DNA of 36,478 bases from the NCBI GenBank assembly GCA_947454465.1, contig CANGJP010000019.1, positions 1-36,478 on the forward strand, read 5' to 3'. The translations under genes and the position numbers were made by a program. This DNA is from Pseudomonadota bacterium. Lineage in GTDB: Bacteria > Pseudomonadota > Gammaproteobacteria > Steroidobacterales > Steroidobacteraceae. Below are positions 17,213 to 27,269 of this stretch, in pieces (the first letter of the stretch is position 1; every line of letters begins with the position of its first letter). The notes beneath the pieces are model-generated. The model searched no databases and had not been told where the DNA came from. It worked only from the letters and a program-made list of their open reading frames with translations.

Positions 17213-17680
17213 ATGAATCTGCGTCTGATTGCTGCGGGCACGCGTATGCCGTCGTGGGTTGAAGACGGCTATGACGACTATGCCAAACGTTTGGGTCAGG
17301 ATTACAAGCTCGAACTGATCGAGATTCCACTCGGTCAGCGAAGTGGTGGAGATACCGTCCGCGCTACGGCTAAAGAAGGCGAGCGCATGCTGGCTGCCAT
17401 GACGCATAACCCGTATGTGGTGGCCTTGCAGGTGGGTGGTAAGGCGTTGAGCACCGAACAGCTTGCCCAGTTTCTTCAGGCGCGCGTTCGTGATGCGCGC
17501 CCCGTGGCGTTTTGTATCGGCGGTCCAGAAGGGCTCGCTCCAGAGGTGGATGCACGCGCCGATTTTCGTTGGTCACTCTCGCCCCTGACTTTGCCGCATG
17601 CATTAGTGAGGGTGATTGTGGCTGAGGCGTTATATCGTGCCGTGATGGTGATTAAGGGGCATCCCTACCATCGAGCCTGA
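17213..17680 (+). CDS. rlmH: 23S rRNA pseudouridine-1915 N3-methyltransferase RlmH
   Basis: RlmH is a SPOUT-class methyltransferase that modifies pseudouridine 1915 in helix 69 of 23S rRNA. The 155-residue length is typical. The knotted SAM-binding region is visible as FCIGGPEGLAPEV, and the C-terminal LSPLTLPHALVRVIVAEALYRA and KGHPYHR are family signatures. It follows rsfS by 39 bases. In many relatives mrdA and rodA come next; here the strand switches instead, and a cupin gene converges after 4 bases. Confidence 0.97.
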   Translation: MNLRLIAAGTRMPSWVEDGYDDYAKRLGQDYKLELIEIPLGQRSGGDTVRATAKEGERMLAAMTHNPYVVALQVGGKALSTEQLAQFLQARVRDARPVAFCIGGPEGLAPEVDARADFRWSLSPLTLPHALVRVIVAEALYRAVMVIKGHPYHRA

Positions 17681-17684
17681 GAAT

Positions 17685-18017
17685 TTATTCCGGCGCAATC
17701 ACTAGCATCTTGGCCACATCGTGGCTGCGATTTTCAACACTACGTTCCTCGTTCGCTTCAATTAGACAGGAATCCATCGCAGACAAGGTCACGGTTTGGT
17801 CTTTAGTGACCACGGTGATTTCACCTTCCAACACTACATACACTTTTTCGATGGGGCTAGAGCTGGTTTCTGCACCACCGCTCGGCAAGAAAATGGAATA
17901 GCCCACCCACATACCTTGGGTTTTAGTGGCTTCTTGGCCTTGAAGTCTGAATGCAGTCATCCCGTGATGTTTGGGTGCTTGATAGGGTTGGGCGTCAGTG
18001 ATTTTTTTGACCTGCAT
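17685..18017 (-). CDS. Cupin-fold protein without the metal-binding histidines
   Basis: The 110-residue protein starts at ATG 18017, with TTGAGG 9 bases upstream. Residues 55-100 follow the cupin beta-barrel pattern: PIEKVYVVLEGEITVVTKDQTVTLSAMDSCLIEANEERSVEN. The histidines of both cupin motifs are replaced (no HxH before VLEG, and Ser in place of His in NEERSVEN), so it probably binds no metal by the standard site. It may bind a small ligand; no function can be named. It stands alone, facing rlmH at its 3' end. Confidence 0.75.
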   Translation of the reverse strand: MQVKKITDAQPYQAPKHHGMTAFRLQGQEATKTQGMWVGYSIFLPSGGAETSSSPIEKVYVVLEGEITVVTKDQTVTLSAMDSCLIEANEERSVENRSHDVAKMLVIAPE

Positions 18018-18039
18018 GAGTGAAGACCTCAACTAGATG

Positions 18040-18045
18040 AATATA
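18040..18045 (-). promoter_or_regulatory. Possible -10 element of the cupin gene
   Basis: On the minus strand TATATT lies about 23 bases before the cupin start, which would give a short leader holding the TTGAGG. No convincing -35 is present, so the call rests on the hexamer and its position. Confidence 0.25.
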
Positions 18046-18225
18046 AATAATCAGGACGCCAGAATAACCGATCAATGCATAGGTATGGCGGGCTCGGGCC
18101 TAAATTTTTTCTTTGAGTCATTTTTATACTTAGTACTGTGTTGGTTGAGGTTGATATGTCCAGCGTCATCGCATGCGTTTGGGCGCTCGTGGTATCTTTA
18201 ATTTTTTAGTCAGGATTACCTTCAC

Positions 18226-18612
18226 ATGTCATCAGTCATTATTGAGGTACTACGCAGTGCGCGCGATGCGCGAGGGTATGTATTCGAGCCACTCGATGGG
18301 TCGGCGCTGGGTGGTTATGGCAACGTGCACGTGGTGTACTCCATGCCGGGCGCGATTCGTGGCAATCATTACCATATCGTGGGCACCGAAATTTGCAGTA
18401 TTACCGGCCCAGCGCAGGTGTGTTATCGCGTGGACGGCAATGTGGTGACACAACGGGTGCCAGAGGCCGAAGTCTGGCGTTTTACTTTTCCACCGGGGGT
18501 ATCGCATGCGTTTCGTAATGAAGGAACACAGCCGATGATCCTGGCTGCCTTTAATACCGAGGCTCATGACCCCAATCGCCCCGATGCGGTGCGGGATGTA
18601 CTCATCGAGTAA
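18226..18612 (+). CDS. Cupin / sugar-epimerase-like protein with intact metal site
   Basis: The 128-residue protein is a single cupin domain. PGAIRGNHYHIVGTEICSITGPA carries an HYH pair, and PPGVSHAFRN carries the second-motif histidine, so a metal site should form. The pattern resembles WxcM/FdtA-type and capsule-synthesis cupins (dTDP-sugar isomerase or epimerase relatives), but no sugar-nucleotide synthesis genes are nearby. It could also belong to another cupin group. No signal peptide is seen. maf follows 67 bases on. Confidence 0.75.
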   Translation: MSSVIIEVLRSARDARGYVFEPLDGSALGGYGNVHVVYSMPGAIRGNHYHIVGTEICSITGPAQVCYRVDGNVVTQRVPEAEVWRFTFPPGVSHAFRNEGTQPMILAAFNTEAHDPNRPDAVRDVLIE

Positions 18613-18679
18613 GTGACCGATGCCCTTAAATTGCTGTAACAGCATGCCCGATGGCCCGCACCTCCGGTATGCTTGAGGC

Positions 18680-19315
18680 ATGACATTGCATTCCATCTAT
18701 CTTGCTTCGGCATCCCCTCGGCGCAGCGCGTTATTGCGGCAGATTTTTGTACCGCATCAGATTCTCATACCAGACGTGGATGAAAGCCGACTGCCTGCTG
18801 AACCTCCCGCGGAGTATGTGGTGCGTCTAGCGTGTGCTAAGGCGCAGCGCGTCTGGGAACGACTCAAACCGGATGAACGCAAACCAGTGTTAGCGGCCGA
18901 TACCACCGTGGCATTGGGGAATGACATTTTTGGTAAGCCGCGTGATCGCCAAGAAGGTACCGCGATGCTGCAACAGTTATCGGGACGCAGTCACCACGTG
19001 TATACAGGGATCGCTGTTTTTCATGCGGGTGGCTTGCAGCATGCATTGAGTATCAGTGAAGTCACTCTGCGAGCGCTGACACTCGCAGAGTGTGCGGCGT
19101 ATTGGGAAAGTGGTGAACCCCAGGATAAGGCCGGTGGCTATGCCGTTCAGGGATTGGCTGCCGCATTTATCAGCGACATTAAGGGCAGTTATTCCGGCGT
19201 GATGGGCTTGCCTTTGTATGAAACATCACAGTTGCTGACATCGCTTGGTTGGTCGTTACGTCAGGCATCGGATGAGCTTGAGGATGCCGATGTTCCTGAT
19301 GGAGTCTCTCTATGA
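18680..19315 (+). CDS. maf: Maf/YhdE nucleotide pyrophosphatase
   Basis: Maf proteins cleave dTTP, UTP or modified nucleotides to monophosphates and are linked to septum inhibition. The 211-residue protein begins IYLASASPRRSALLRQI, the family's substrate-binding loop. It contains AADTTVALGNDIFGKPRD with the catalytic acid region, SHHVYTGIAV, and DKAGGYAVQG near the C-terminus. Its stop overlaps the start of rng by 4 bases (ATGA). The order maf-rng-yhdP is the classic arrangement downstream of mreBCD; mreBCD itself is not here. Confidence 0.95.
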   Translation: MTLHSIYLASASPRRSALLRQIFVPHQILIPDVDESRLPAEPPAEYVVRLACAKAQRVWERLKPDERKPVLAADTTVALGNDIFGKPRDRQEGTAMLQQLSGRSHHVYTGIAVFHAGGLQHALSISEVTLRALTLAECAAYWESGEPQDKAGGYAVQGLAAAFISDIKGSYSGVMGLPLYETSQLLTSLGWSLRQASDELEDADVPDGVSL

Positions 19316-20793
19316 CTGCAGAAATTTTAGTGAATGTCAGTCCGCGAGAAGTGCGGGCTGCGTTAGTGGAAGAAGGTGTATTGCAGGAGTTATTTATCGA
19401 GCGCGCTAATAAGCGCGGATTGATCAGTAATATTTATAAAGGTCGAGTGTCACGGGTGTTGCCCGGTATGCAGGCTGCTTTTATTGATATTGGTTTAGAG
19501 CGAACGGCCTTTCTGCATGCCTCAGATATCGTCACCCCATCGGATGCCGAACATATTGAAGGACATGCGCACAAGCCAGACTCCCATGCTGATATTCAAG
19601 CGTTGGTATCCGAAGGCCATGAAATATTGGTTCAAGTTCTGAAAGACCCGCTCGGTACTAAAGGGGCTCGGCTAACCACATTTATCACCGTGCCTTCACG
19701 CTATCTGGTGTTCATGCCTAAAGGGCGCGGTGTAGGGGTGTCTTCTCGTATTGAAGATGAAGCCGAACGTCAGCGCTTGCGCGAGGCCATGTTGAGCTTC
19801 ATACAGCCTGAAGATACGGGTGGATATATTGTGAGAACGGCAGCTGAGGGTGCCAATAGGGATGCGTTGCGCGCAGACATGCTGTATCTGCAAAAGATGT
19901 GGCGCGTGGTCAGTGACAAGACCTTGTATGCCAAGCCTGGAGAACTGGTACATGCCGATTTGCCACTGCAAATACGTGTGCTTCGTGACGTGGTTTTAAG
20001 CGGCGTCACCAAAGTTAGGGTTGATCAGCAGGATGCCTGTCAAGCGATGCTGGAATTCGCTGGTACGTTTATGCCAGAGACGGGCGATCGTATCGAATTG
20101 TTTCAAGGTGACCGACCTATTTTCGATCTTTATGGTGTCGAAGAAGAAATTGAAAGTTCATTAGGGCGCAAGGTTCCATTGAAGTCTGGTGGTTATTTGA
20201 TGCTGGATCAGACCGAATCGATGACTACCATTGATGTGAATACCGGTGCGTATGTGGGGCATCGCACACTGGAAGAAACTATTTTCCGTACTAATCTTGA
20301 AGCGGCAGTGGCGATTGCTAGACAGTTGCGACTGCGCAATTTGGGCGGCATCATCATTATTGATTTCATCGACATGCAAGAAGAAGAACATCGTCGTCAG
20401 GTGTTGCATGCCTTGGATAAGGCCCTAATGGGTGATCATGCAAAGACCAGTATTTCTTCAGTTTCGCCCCTAGGGTTGGTAGAGATGACTCGCAAACGGA
20501 CTCGCGAAAGTCTTGAGCATGTGCTGTGTGCGGCCTGCCCCACCTGTGAAGGCCGTGGCTTTGTTAAAACCACTGAAACGGTATGTTACGAGATATTCCG
20601 TGAGATTTTACGTCAGGCACGCCAGTTTAATTTTCAGGAATTGATGGTCTTGGCACATCAGGATGTGATTGAGCGGTTACTCGATGAAGAGTCCGCCGCG
20701 CTGGCGGAATTGGAAGTGCATACTGGCAAACCCATTCGTCTACAGACAGAAGCGCTGTATCAACAGCATCAGTATGACGTCGTGTTGATGTGA
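19312..20793 (+). CDS. rng: Ribonuclease G
   Basis: RNase G is an endonuclease related to RNase E that matures the 5' end of 16S rRNA and takes part in mRNA decay. The 493-residue length fits RNase G, with no RNase E scaffold tail. An S1 RNA-binding domain lies near residues 37-130 (IYKGRVSRVLPGMQAAFIDIGLERTAFLH). The catalytic metal-binding aspartates are D308 in TIDVNTGAYVG and D351 in IIIDFIDM, 43 residues apart as in RNase E. A CxxC zinc-link element (CPTCEGRG) follows, with a second cysteine pair close by. It overlaps maf and precedes yhdP by one base. Confidence 0.96.
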   Translation: MTAEILVNVSPREVRAALVEEGVLQELFIERANKRGLISNIYKGRVSRVLPGMQAAFIDIGLERTAFLHASDIVTPSDAEHIEGHAHKPDSHADIQALVSEGHEILVQVLKDPLGTKGARLTTFITVPSRYLVFMPKGRGVGVSSRIEDEAERQRLREAMLSFIQPEDTGGYIVRTAAEGANRDALRADMLYLQKMWRVVSDKTLYAKPGELVHADLPLQIRVLRDVVLSGVTKVRVDQQDACQAMLEFAGTFMPETGDRIELFQGDRPIFDLYGVEEEIESSLGRKVPLKSGGYLMLDQTESMTTIDVNTGAYVGHRTLEETIFRTNLEAAVAIARQLRLRNLGGIIIIDFIDMQEEEHRRQVLHALDKALMGDHAKTSISSVSPLGLVEMTRKRTRESLEHVLCAACPTCEGRGFVKTTETVCYEIFREILRQARQFNFQELMVLAHQDVIERLLDEESAALAELEVHTGKPIRLQTEALYQQHQYDVVLM

Positions 20794-20794
20794 A

Positions 20795-23700
20795 ATGAAT
20801 TCACCCGTGACACAACCCGGGTCTGAGTTTGTACCTACAAAGGTGCCGCGTTGGTTACGTGCCACCTTCCTGAGTCTATTGATGGTCGGTGTTCTGATCA
20901 CTGTAGCTTTGGGCGCGTTCACCATGGTGATGGCGCGAGTGCCTGCATATCGGGCGCAGATGCAGACGTGGTTAAGTGAGCGCGCCAAGCTGGATATTCA
21001 GTTTGATAGTTTGCGCGCCGGCTGGCGCGGCTATGGTCCTGAGTTGGTATTCACTCACGCGATATTACGCAGTCAAGATCATCAGCGAATCGTGGCACTG
21101 GCAGAGCAGGGTAGTGTCGGTTTTGATCTATGGCAGGCGGTGCGTACTGGACGATTAAATGCCGCACGGTTTCGGCTAGAAGGTACTGAGCTGAAATTGC
21201 AGCGTAATCAAGATGGCAGCTTTGAGTTTATTGGCCAAACCGATTGGCCTGAGTTCGATACTGATAGTGCCTTTAAGTTGGATTCCTTGCCGGTTGGTGA
21301 ATTAGCTATTCGTCGCGTCAAATTCAGTTTTCGCGATCTAAAAACTGGGCGAGGTCCTTGGTCACTGTCAGACATTGCACTGGATATTTCCCGTGATGCT
21401 GAACACTTGAATTTACAGGGTCGTGCTTATTTGCCGACGGAGTTGGGTCAGGATTTACGTTTTGAAGCGCAGGCCACGGGTAATTTAGATGAGATGTCTC
21501 AGCTTAACTGGCAAGCAGCAATCCACGGTGCGCGCATTGACCTTGCAGGCTGGAAGCAGGTGATGCCCGATGATTGGGTCGCGCCTATTACGGGTAAAGG
21601 TTCGTTTGAATTGGGTGCGGCCTTCATTGGGCATCAGCCCCAACAGTTAACTGGAAAAATTGATTTCGTGGATGTTGCGCTTAAGTTGCCCGTGTGGGCT
21701 TTGCCATTACCTAAAGCAGATGTATTGCAGCAATCGGCGCCTGTGCAACCACAGCAGTCTGAACCCATTAGCCAACGCACCTTGCCATCAACCGTTACCG
21801 ATAGCGTGTGGCAATACTCCAAGATAGCGGTGCAGTTCGACAGTGATCACACCCCTTTAGGATGGTCGACTCAATTTACCAATCTACAGTTGGATCGTTC
21901 CGATACGCCGTGGCCAGCAGGTTCTGCGCGTCTTATGGTGCAGTTCACTAAGCATGACACCGGTTTGCCCACTCTTGCTGCGTTGCACGCAAGCGCACAG
22001 ACAGTGGTGCTTGAAAATCTGTGGCCGCTGTTATCCTACTTACCCGAGACGCAGAACCATGCACATTGGCGTGCTCTGAATGCCAGAGGCAGAGTGCGTA
22101 ATCTTGAACTCAATTATGAGCAACCCGAGTCAGGTGATGATGAAAATTCAGCACCCACTTACGGGGTGCAATTTGATTTTGAAGAGTTGGGGTTGGCGCC
22201 TGTCAACACATTACCTGGCGTCTCTGGGGTATCAGGTAAAGTCAACGCTACTCATGCCGGTGGCTCTCTGTTGATTGACAGTCGTAATGTGGCCTTGTCG
22301 ATTCCTCGCCTATTTCGTACGCCGCTGCCAATGGATCGATTGACCAGTGCCGTGGACTGGACGCGCACCCCTCAAGATGTTTCTGTGAATTGTAAAGATA
22401 TAGCGATTGAAAACATGGATGGCAGGGTTCAAGCCAAACTGGCACTGACGATTCTTAAGGAAGGCTCCAGCGTGATCGATATGCAGGCCACGGCCACGGA
22501 GTTGGTTGCGGCCTCGACTCCTCGCTATTTGCCTGTTGGCATCATGCATAAAGATGTCATCAAGTGGTTGGATGCCGCATTCCTTGCAGGTAATGTCACG
22601 TCCGCTCAAGCCGTGTTGCGCGGACCTTTGGATAAGTTTCCATTTCGCAAACAAGAAGGCGACTTTTTAGTGACTGCTCAACTTGAAGGGGTGGCGTTGC
22701 ACTATCAAGAGGGTTGGAAGCCTGCCACTGAAATGAACGTTACCGCTGAGTTTCATAATGCTGGTTTTAAAGCTTCAGCTTCGGCTGGGCGGCTACATGG
22801 ACTGATTGTCGATCAGGTTGACGGTAGCATGAAGGACTATCTTGATTCAGAGCTGTTGATTAAGGGGACGGTTCACGGTGGGGTGAGTCAAGGCTTGAGT
22901 TTTGTGCAACAAAGTCCAGTCGGACCAGCTATTGGTGAGCTTTTTCAACGGGCATCTGCCAAGGGAGTGTTACAGGCTCAGGTTAATATGGATTTACCTT
23001 TTAAACATTTTGATAAGCACACGGTGGATATAGACCTGAGGATGGCGAATTCGACGCTGACTCTGCCTGATGTGCAGCAAGCTGCCAGTGACGTTAATGG
23101 CACAGTACACATCAAAAACAATGAAGTGACAGCGGCGAATGTGACTGGGCGATTCCTGCAAGGGGAGTTCAGGATGAAGGCCGATCCAGTGTCGGGCGGT
23201 CATTACAATCTCGTTGCGGATGGTCAGTTGAACGCCTCGTCGTTAAGTCAATTATTGAATCTACCTGCATGGTTAAAACTCAGTGGAGGTACCTCGTATC
23301 GGTTCACCATGCCCGGTTATCCGCAGATCGACGCAGCAGGTATACGACATCTATACAGCGTAACCAGTAACTTAGCGGCATTACAGATTGATTTGCCTGA
23401 GCCTGTAAACAAGCCAGCCCGTGACTCGCGCAGTTTGCGTTTTGATGCAGACATGCCGAATGATTCAACTCTGCAATTGCGCGGGACGCTGGGTGAGTTA
23501 CGTTCGCTGGTGCGCTTGCAGCACGGTCGCAATGGTTGGCAGTTTGATCGAGCAGGATTGCGCCTTGATGGGGTGGCGGCGTCGTTGCCGGCACATTCTG
23601 GTTTGCGTCTTGAAGGGCGCGTAAGTGATGTCACGCTGGATGACTGGTTACGATTAGGTATTACGCCAGAATCTAGTCATTCAACTAAAGTTAATACGGT

Positions 23701-24835
23701 GGGCGGTGTGCAAGTTCAGGATATTCTGCGTGCAGCCAATGTCACCCTTGAGCGGTTCAATGTATATGGGTTTCAGTGGCCAAGTTTGCGTGCCGTATTG
23801 CAGGCAACCGATGCTGGATGGCGTATCGATGTGGCCGGTGAACAGGCTACTGGGCAAGTCACGGTACCTTATAGGCAGAATGGTAGTGAGCCGTTAACAC
23901 TTAAGATGGATTCTTTATGGTTGACGCATCGTGATAGCGTGTCCACAGCTCAACGCAATCCTCAAGTGCTTTTAGATCCTCGCGATTTGCCATCGATTCG
24001 TGCAGACATCAAAGACTTTCGTGTTGGCGAACATGACTTTGGTGCCTTGCAGGTTACGGCCAACCGAACAGCTCAAGGTCTTCAGGTTGATAGCCTACGC
24101 ATTAGCGGTGATTCGTTTAAGGGCGTGGGTCAAGGTAGTTGGTTACAGGGCGCTGACGGACAGATTAATAAGTTCTCGTTTAATTTGGATAGTAGTGATG
24201 TGCGCTCGACGCTCAATCAATTCAAGTATGGCGATGTGTTGGCGGGTAAGCGCGGCAAGTTGGTGGCCGATTTACAATGGCCCGGTGGTGTGGATGCGCA
24301 GCTGCTAGGTCGCGCATCAGGAACGTTGGAAGTACAGGTGGATGAAGGGCAGGTGTTAAACGTGGAACCGGGAGCAGGCAGAGTGCTCGGTTTATTAAGT
24401 GTCACAGCGTTGCCAAGACGATTGGGCTTGGATTTTCGTGACTTGACGGATAAAGGCTTGGCCTTCGATTCGGTTCATGCAGATTTCAATATCACTCACG
24501 GTGATGCGCGGACACAAAATCTTATTTTGCGTGGTCCCACTGCTGAGATCGGTATCGTGGGACGGATGGGTTTAGGTGCCCATGATTATGATCAAACTGC
24601 AGTGGTTACAGGTAACGTTGGTGGTGCGTTACCCGTTGCGGCAGTGGCTGCCGGTGTACCGGTTGTGGGAGCGGCGTTGCTGGTGTTTTCTCAGGTATTT
24701 AAAGAGCCGCTGAAAGGCATGGCCCGTGCTTATTATCACATTGGCGGCAGTTGGGATGAGCCAAAAATTGAGCGTATAGAGGCTGAGGTGGGCAAGGCGT
24801 CGCTCTCAGGCTCCGAATCAGGCACCACGCCATGA
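20795..24835 (+). CDS. yhdP: AsmA-like phospholipid transport protein YhdP
   Basis: YhdP is one of the three AsmA-like bridge proteins (with TamB and YdbH) that move phospholipids from inner to outer membrane. The 1346-residue protein has an N-terminal membrane helix (about residues 21-45) and a long periplasmic beta-rich body of repeated strands. The C-terminal block (about 1180-1310) contains LDFRDLTDKGLAFDSVHADF and the glycine/valine-rich VAAVAAGVPVVGAALLVFSQVFKEPL that ends this family. The start is one base after the rng stop and the end overlaps nit as ATGA, so it is cotranscribed with both. Confidence 0.93.
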   Translation: MNSPVTQPGSEFVPTKVPRWLRATFLSLLMVGVLITVALGAFTMVMARVPAYRAQMQTWLSERAKLDIQFDSLRAGWRGYGPELVFTHAILRSQDHQRIVALAEQGSVGFDLWQAVRTGRLNAARFRLEGTELKLQRNQDGSFEFIGQTDWPEFDTDSAFKLDSLPVGELAIRRVKFSFRDLKTGRGPWSLSDIALDISRDAEHLNLQGRAYLPTELGQDLRFEAQATGNLDEMSQLNWQAAIHGARIDLAGWKQVMPDDWVAPITGKGSFELGAAFIGHQPQQLTGKIDFVDVALKLPVWALPLPKADVLQQSAPVQPQQSEPISQRTLPSTVTDSVWQYSKIAVQFDSDHTPLGWSTQFTNLQLDRSDTPWPAGSARLMVQFTKHDTGLPTLAALHASAQTVVLENLWPLLSYLPETQNHAHWRALNARGRVRNLELNYEQPESGDDENSAPTYGVQFDFEELGLAPVNTLPGVSGVSGKVNATHAGGSLLIDSRNVALSIPRLFRTPLPMDRLTSAVDWTRTPQDVSVNCKDIAIENMDGRVQAKLALTILKEGSSVIDMQATATELVAASTPRYLPVGIMHKDVIKWLDAAFLAGNVTSAQAVLRGPLDKFPFRKQEGDFLVTAQLEGVALHYQEGWKPATEMNVTAEFHNAGFKASASAGRLHGLIVDQVDGSMKDYLDSELLIKGTVHGGVSQGLSFVQQSPVGPAIGELFQRASAKGVLQAQVNMDLPFKHFDKHTVDIDLRMANSTLTLPDVQQAASDVNGTVHIKNNEVTAANVTGRFLQGEFRMKADPVSGGHYNLVADGQLNASSLSQLLNLPAWLKLSGGTSYRFTMPGYPQIDAAGIRHLYSVTSNLAALQIDLPEPVNKPARDSRSLRFDADMPNDSTLQLRGTLGELRSLVRLQHGRNGWQFDRAGLRLDGVAASLPAHSGLRLEGRVSDVTLDDWLRLGITPESSHSTKVNTVGGVQVQDILRAANVTLERFNVYGFQWPSLRAVLQATDAGWRIDVAGEQATGQVTVPYRQNGSEPLTLKMDSLWLTHRDSVSTAQRNPQVLLDPRDLPSIRADIKDFRVGEHDFGALQVTANRTAQGLQVDSLRISGDSFKGVGQGSWLQGADGQINKFSFNLDSSDVRSTLNQFKYGDVLAGKRGKLVADLQWPGGVDAQLLGRASGTLEVQVDEGQVLNVEPGAGRVLGLLSVTALPRRLGLDFRDLTDKGLAFDSVHADFNITHGDARTQNLILRGPTAEIGIVGRMGLGAHDYDQTAVVTGNVGGALPVAAVAAGVPVVGAALLVFSQVFKEPLKGMARAYYHIGGSWDEPKIERIEAEVGKASLSGSESGTTP

Positions 24836-25641
24836 GTATCGCTGCTGTCATTCAGATGACCTCCGGTGCAAATCTTCAAGAGAACTTGGAGGTTGCGTAT
24901 CACTGGTTGCAACAGGCAGCGCAGCGTGGAGCACAACTGGTTGCATTGCCAGAAAACTTTGCCTTCATGGGAATGACAGAGCGCGATAAATTCACGGTTG
25001 CCGAACACGATGGTGATGGCATCGTACAATCGTGGCTGGCGCGCACCGCGCGTCAACTTAATGTATGGATTGTGGCGGGAACGTTGCCATTAAAAATTCC
25101 AGGTGAGTCGCGGGTCGCAGCGGCCTGTCTGGTGATAAACGCTCAGGGAGAACGGGTGGCTCGCTACGATAAAATTCATCTTTTCGATGTTGATGTGGAC
25201 GATACAACCGGAAGTTATCGCGAGTCGGCCACGATGGCGCCAGGTCATCAACCTGTGTTAGTGGAGACGCCGATTGGCCGGCTGGGATTGGCGGTTTGCT
25301 ATGACGTACGCTTTCCAGAATTATTTCGTCAGCTGGTCTCAAGTGGTGCACAGGTGCTCGTTGTGCCGGCCGCCTTCACGGTGCCGACTGGGCGTGCGCA
25401 TTGGGAGGTGTTATTGCGTGCTCGCGCCATCGAGAATCTCTGCTATGTGTTAGCGCCAGCTCAAACTGGGCTACATAGCAATGGTCGAAAAACTTATGGG
25501 CATGCCATGATGATCAATCCATGGGGTGAAGTTATGGCCTGTCAGCTGCATGATGTGGGCGCGATTACCTCCGAGATTGATTTACAACAGCAGCGAGAAA
25601 CACGCCAAAAATTTCCAGTGCTGGCGCATCGTCGCTGGTAA
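24832..25641 (+). CDS. Carbon-nitrogen hydrolase of the Nit family (deaminated-glutathione amidase-like)
   Basis: The 269-residue enzyme belongs to the nitrilase superfamily, branch of Nit1/YbeM and related omega-amidases, which repair deaminated glutathione and similar amides. The catalytic triad is E41 (LPENF), K114 (YDKIHLFD) and C156 ([10 protein letters not shown]). The closing [13 protein letters not shown] is usual for this branch. The substrate is assigned by family only. It overlaps yhdP and precedes tldD by 41 bases, the standard order in Gammaproteobacteria. Confidence 0.9.
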   Translation: MSIAAVIQMTSGANLQENLEVAYHWLQQAAQRGAQLVALPENFAFMGMTERDKFTVAEHDGDGIVQSWLARTARQLNVWIVAGTLPLKIPGESRVAAACLVINAQGERVARYDKIHLFDVDVDDTTGSYRESATMAPGHQPVLVETPIGRLGLAVCYDVRFPELFRQLVSSGAQVLVVPAAFTVPTGRAHWEVLLRARAIENLCYVLAPAQTGLHSNGRKTYGHAMMINPWGEVMACQLHDVGAITSEIDLQQQRETRQKFPVLAHRRW

Positions 25642-25682
25642 CGGTTAGGCTTAACCTTAATTCTTTATTTGTAGTGAGCAAG

Positions 25683-27215
25683 ATGTCCATTCCCCCGCGC
25701 GCCCCTTCTGATTCGGATTCTTTTGTGATGTCTGCGCTGCATTTGCAACCAGCCAGCAAGGTTGTGGCGAGCGTACCTACTTTGAATGTAGCTAAACAAA
25801 GTATTCTCGAACCATCTGGATTGGATGAGCAACATCTTGCTGCGGCCTTGAGTAGCGTGATGGGTGCTGCCGTAGATTATGCCGATCTTTATTTTCAAGT
25901 GTCGCGCGAAGAATCGTGGTCGCTTGAAGATGGCATCGTTAAAGAGGGCTCACATAGCCTTGAACAAGGCGTCGGTGTGCGAGCATTGGCTGGTGAGAAA
26001 ACTGGGTTTGCTTATTCCGACGAGATTGTTTTGCCCGCCTTAACGGACGCAGCAAAAGCGGCTAGAGCTATTGCACGAGGTGCCGGGTCCGGTCAGGTGG
26101 CGGTGGGGAAAACGGCACAGTCACATCAGTTATATCGTGCCACCGATCCTGTTGAGGGCTTAACCGACCAACAGAAAGTGACCTTATTGGGTGAAGTGGA
26201 TGCTGCTGCCCGCAAACTGGATTCGCGTGTCACACAAGTTATGGCCAGCATTGCTGCGGTACATGAAACTGTGTTGATTATGGCCAGTGATGGTACGTTA
26301 GCCGCGGATGTACGTCCCTTGGTACGCATGAATGTCTCTGTAATCGTCGAGCATAATGGACGACGTGAACAGGGGTATTGTGGCGGCGGTGGCCGCTATG
26401 AATTTACCGAATTCATTACGCATGAGCGCTGGCGTAAATTAGTTCAAGAAGCCGTACGATCTGCATTGATTAATCTTGAAGCGATTCCTGCACCCGCTGG
26501 ACAGATGACCGTGGTGTTGGGTTCAGGTTGGCCTGGCATCCTATTGCACGAGGCTATTGGACATGGACTGGAAGGTGACTTCAATCGTAAGGGCACGTCT
26601 GCCTTCACCGGTAGAGTGGGGCAACACGTAGCATCACCTTTATGTACCGTGGTTGATGATGGCACGTTGGCCTATCGTCGTGGGTCCCTCAATGTGGATG
26701 ATGAAGGTACGCCGACACAATGTACTACGCTGATTGAAAATGGAATTCTACGTGGTTACATGCAGGACAAGTTAAATGCGCGCTTGATGGGAGTACGACC
26801 CACCGGTAATGGACGTCGTGAATCTTATGCACATATGACCTTACCGCGCATGACGAACACTTACATGTTGAATGGTCCACATGAACCCGAAGAAATCATT
26901 CGCTCTGTTCAGAAGGGTCTGTATTGTCACAATTTTGGTGGCGGACAGGTTGATATTACCTCGGGCAAGTTTGTGTTTTCTGCCAGCGAGGCGTACCTGA
27001 TTGAAGATGGAAAAATTACCGCGCCTGTGCGTGGTGCAACTCTGATTGGTAATGGTCCTGACGTGTTGACGCGTGTTTCTATGGTTGGCAACGATCTTAA
27101 GCTTGATGAGGGCGTGGGCACTTGCGGTAAGGATGGTCAAGATGTGCCAGTGGGTGTGGGTCAGCCTACTTTGCGAGTTGATGGCCTGACAGTAGGCGGT
27201 ACGTCAACCGATTGA
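25683..27215 (+). CDS. tldD: Metalloprotease TldD
   Basis: TldD and PmbA (TldE) form a heterodimeric zinc protease that matures peptide products such as microcin B17 and degrades unfolded substrates such as CcdA. The zinc motif HEAIGH is at residues 289-294, followed by the glycine-rich EGDFNRKG; the family block GSGWPGILL precedes it. ATG 25683 gives 510 residues, about 30 longer than usual; ATG 25728 is an alternative start and the family N-terminus only begins about 30 residues in. The partner pmbA is in this window at 30975, 3.8 kb away rather than adjacent. Confidence 0.94.
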   Translation: MSIPPRAPSDSDSFVMSALHLQPASKVVASVPTLNVAKQSILEPSGLDEQHLAAALSSVMGAAVDYADLYFQVSREESWSLEDGIVKEGSHSLEQGVGVRALAGEKTGFAYSDEIVLPALTDAAKAARAIARGAGSGQVAVGKTAQSHQLYRATDPVEGLTDQQKVTLLGEVDAAARKLDSRVTQVMASIAAVHETVLIMASDGTLAADVRPLVRMNVSVIVEHNGRREQGYCGGGGRYEFTEFITHERWRKLVQEAVRSALINLEAIPAPAGQMTVVLGSGWPGILLHEAIGHGLEGDFNRKGTSAFTGRVGQHVASPLCTVVDDGTLAYRRGSLNVDDEGTPTQCTTLIENGILRGYMQDKLNARLMGVRPTGNGRRESYAHMTLPRMTNTYMLNGPHEPEEIIRSVQKGLYCHNFGGGQVDITSGKFVFSASEAYLIEDGKITAPVRGATLIGNGPDVLTRVSMVGNDLKLDEGVGTCGKDGQDVPVGVGQPTLRVDGLTVGGTSTD

Positions 27216-27269
27216 TACCCAAGGGTTGTCGTGGACGTGACATGAATCGCGCTGACTGCTCTGCGTGGT

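Noticed and set aside
18085-18112. GC-rich stretch followed by a run of T, looking like a terminator
   Set aside because: Only about 4 paired bases can be drawn and no plus-strand gene ends just before it.
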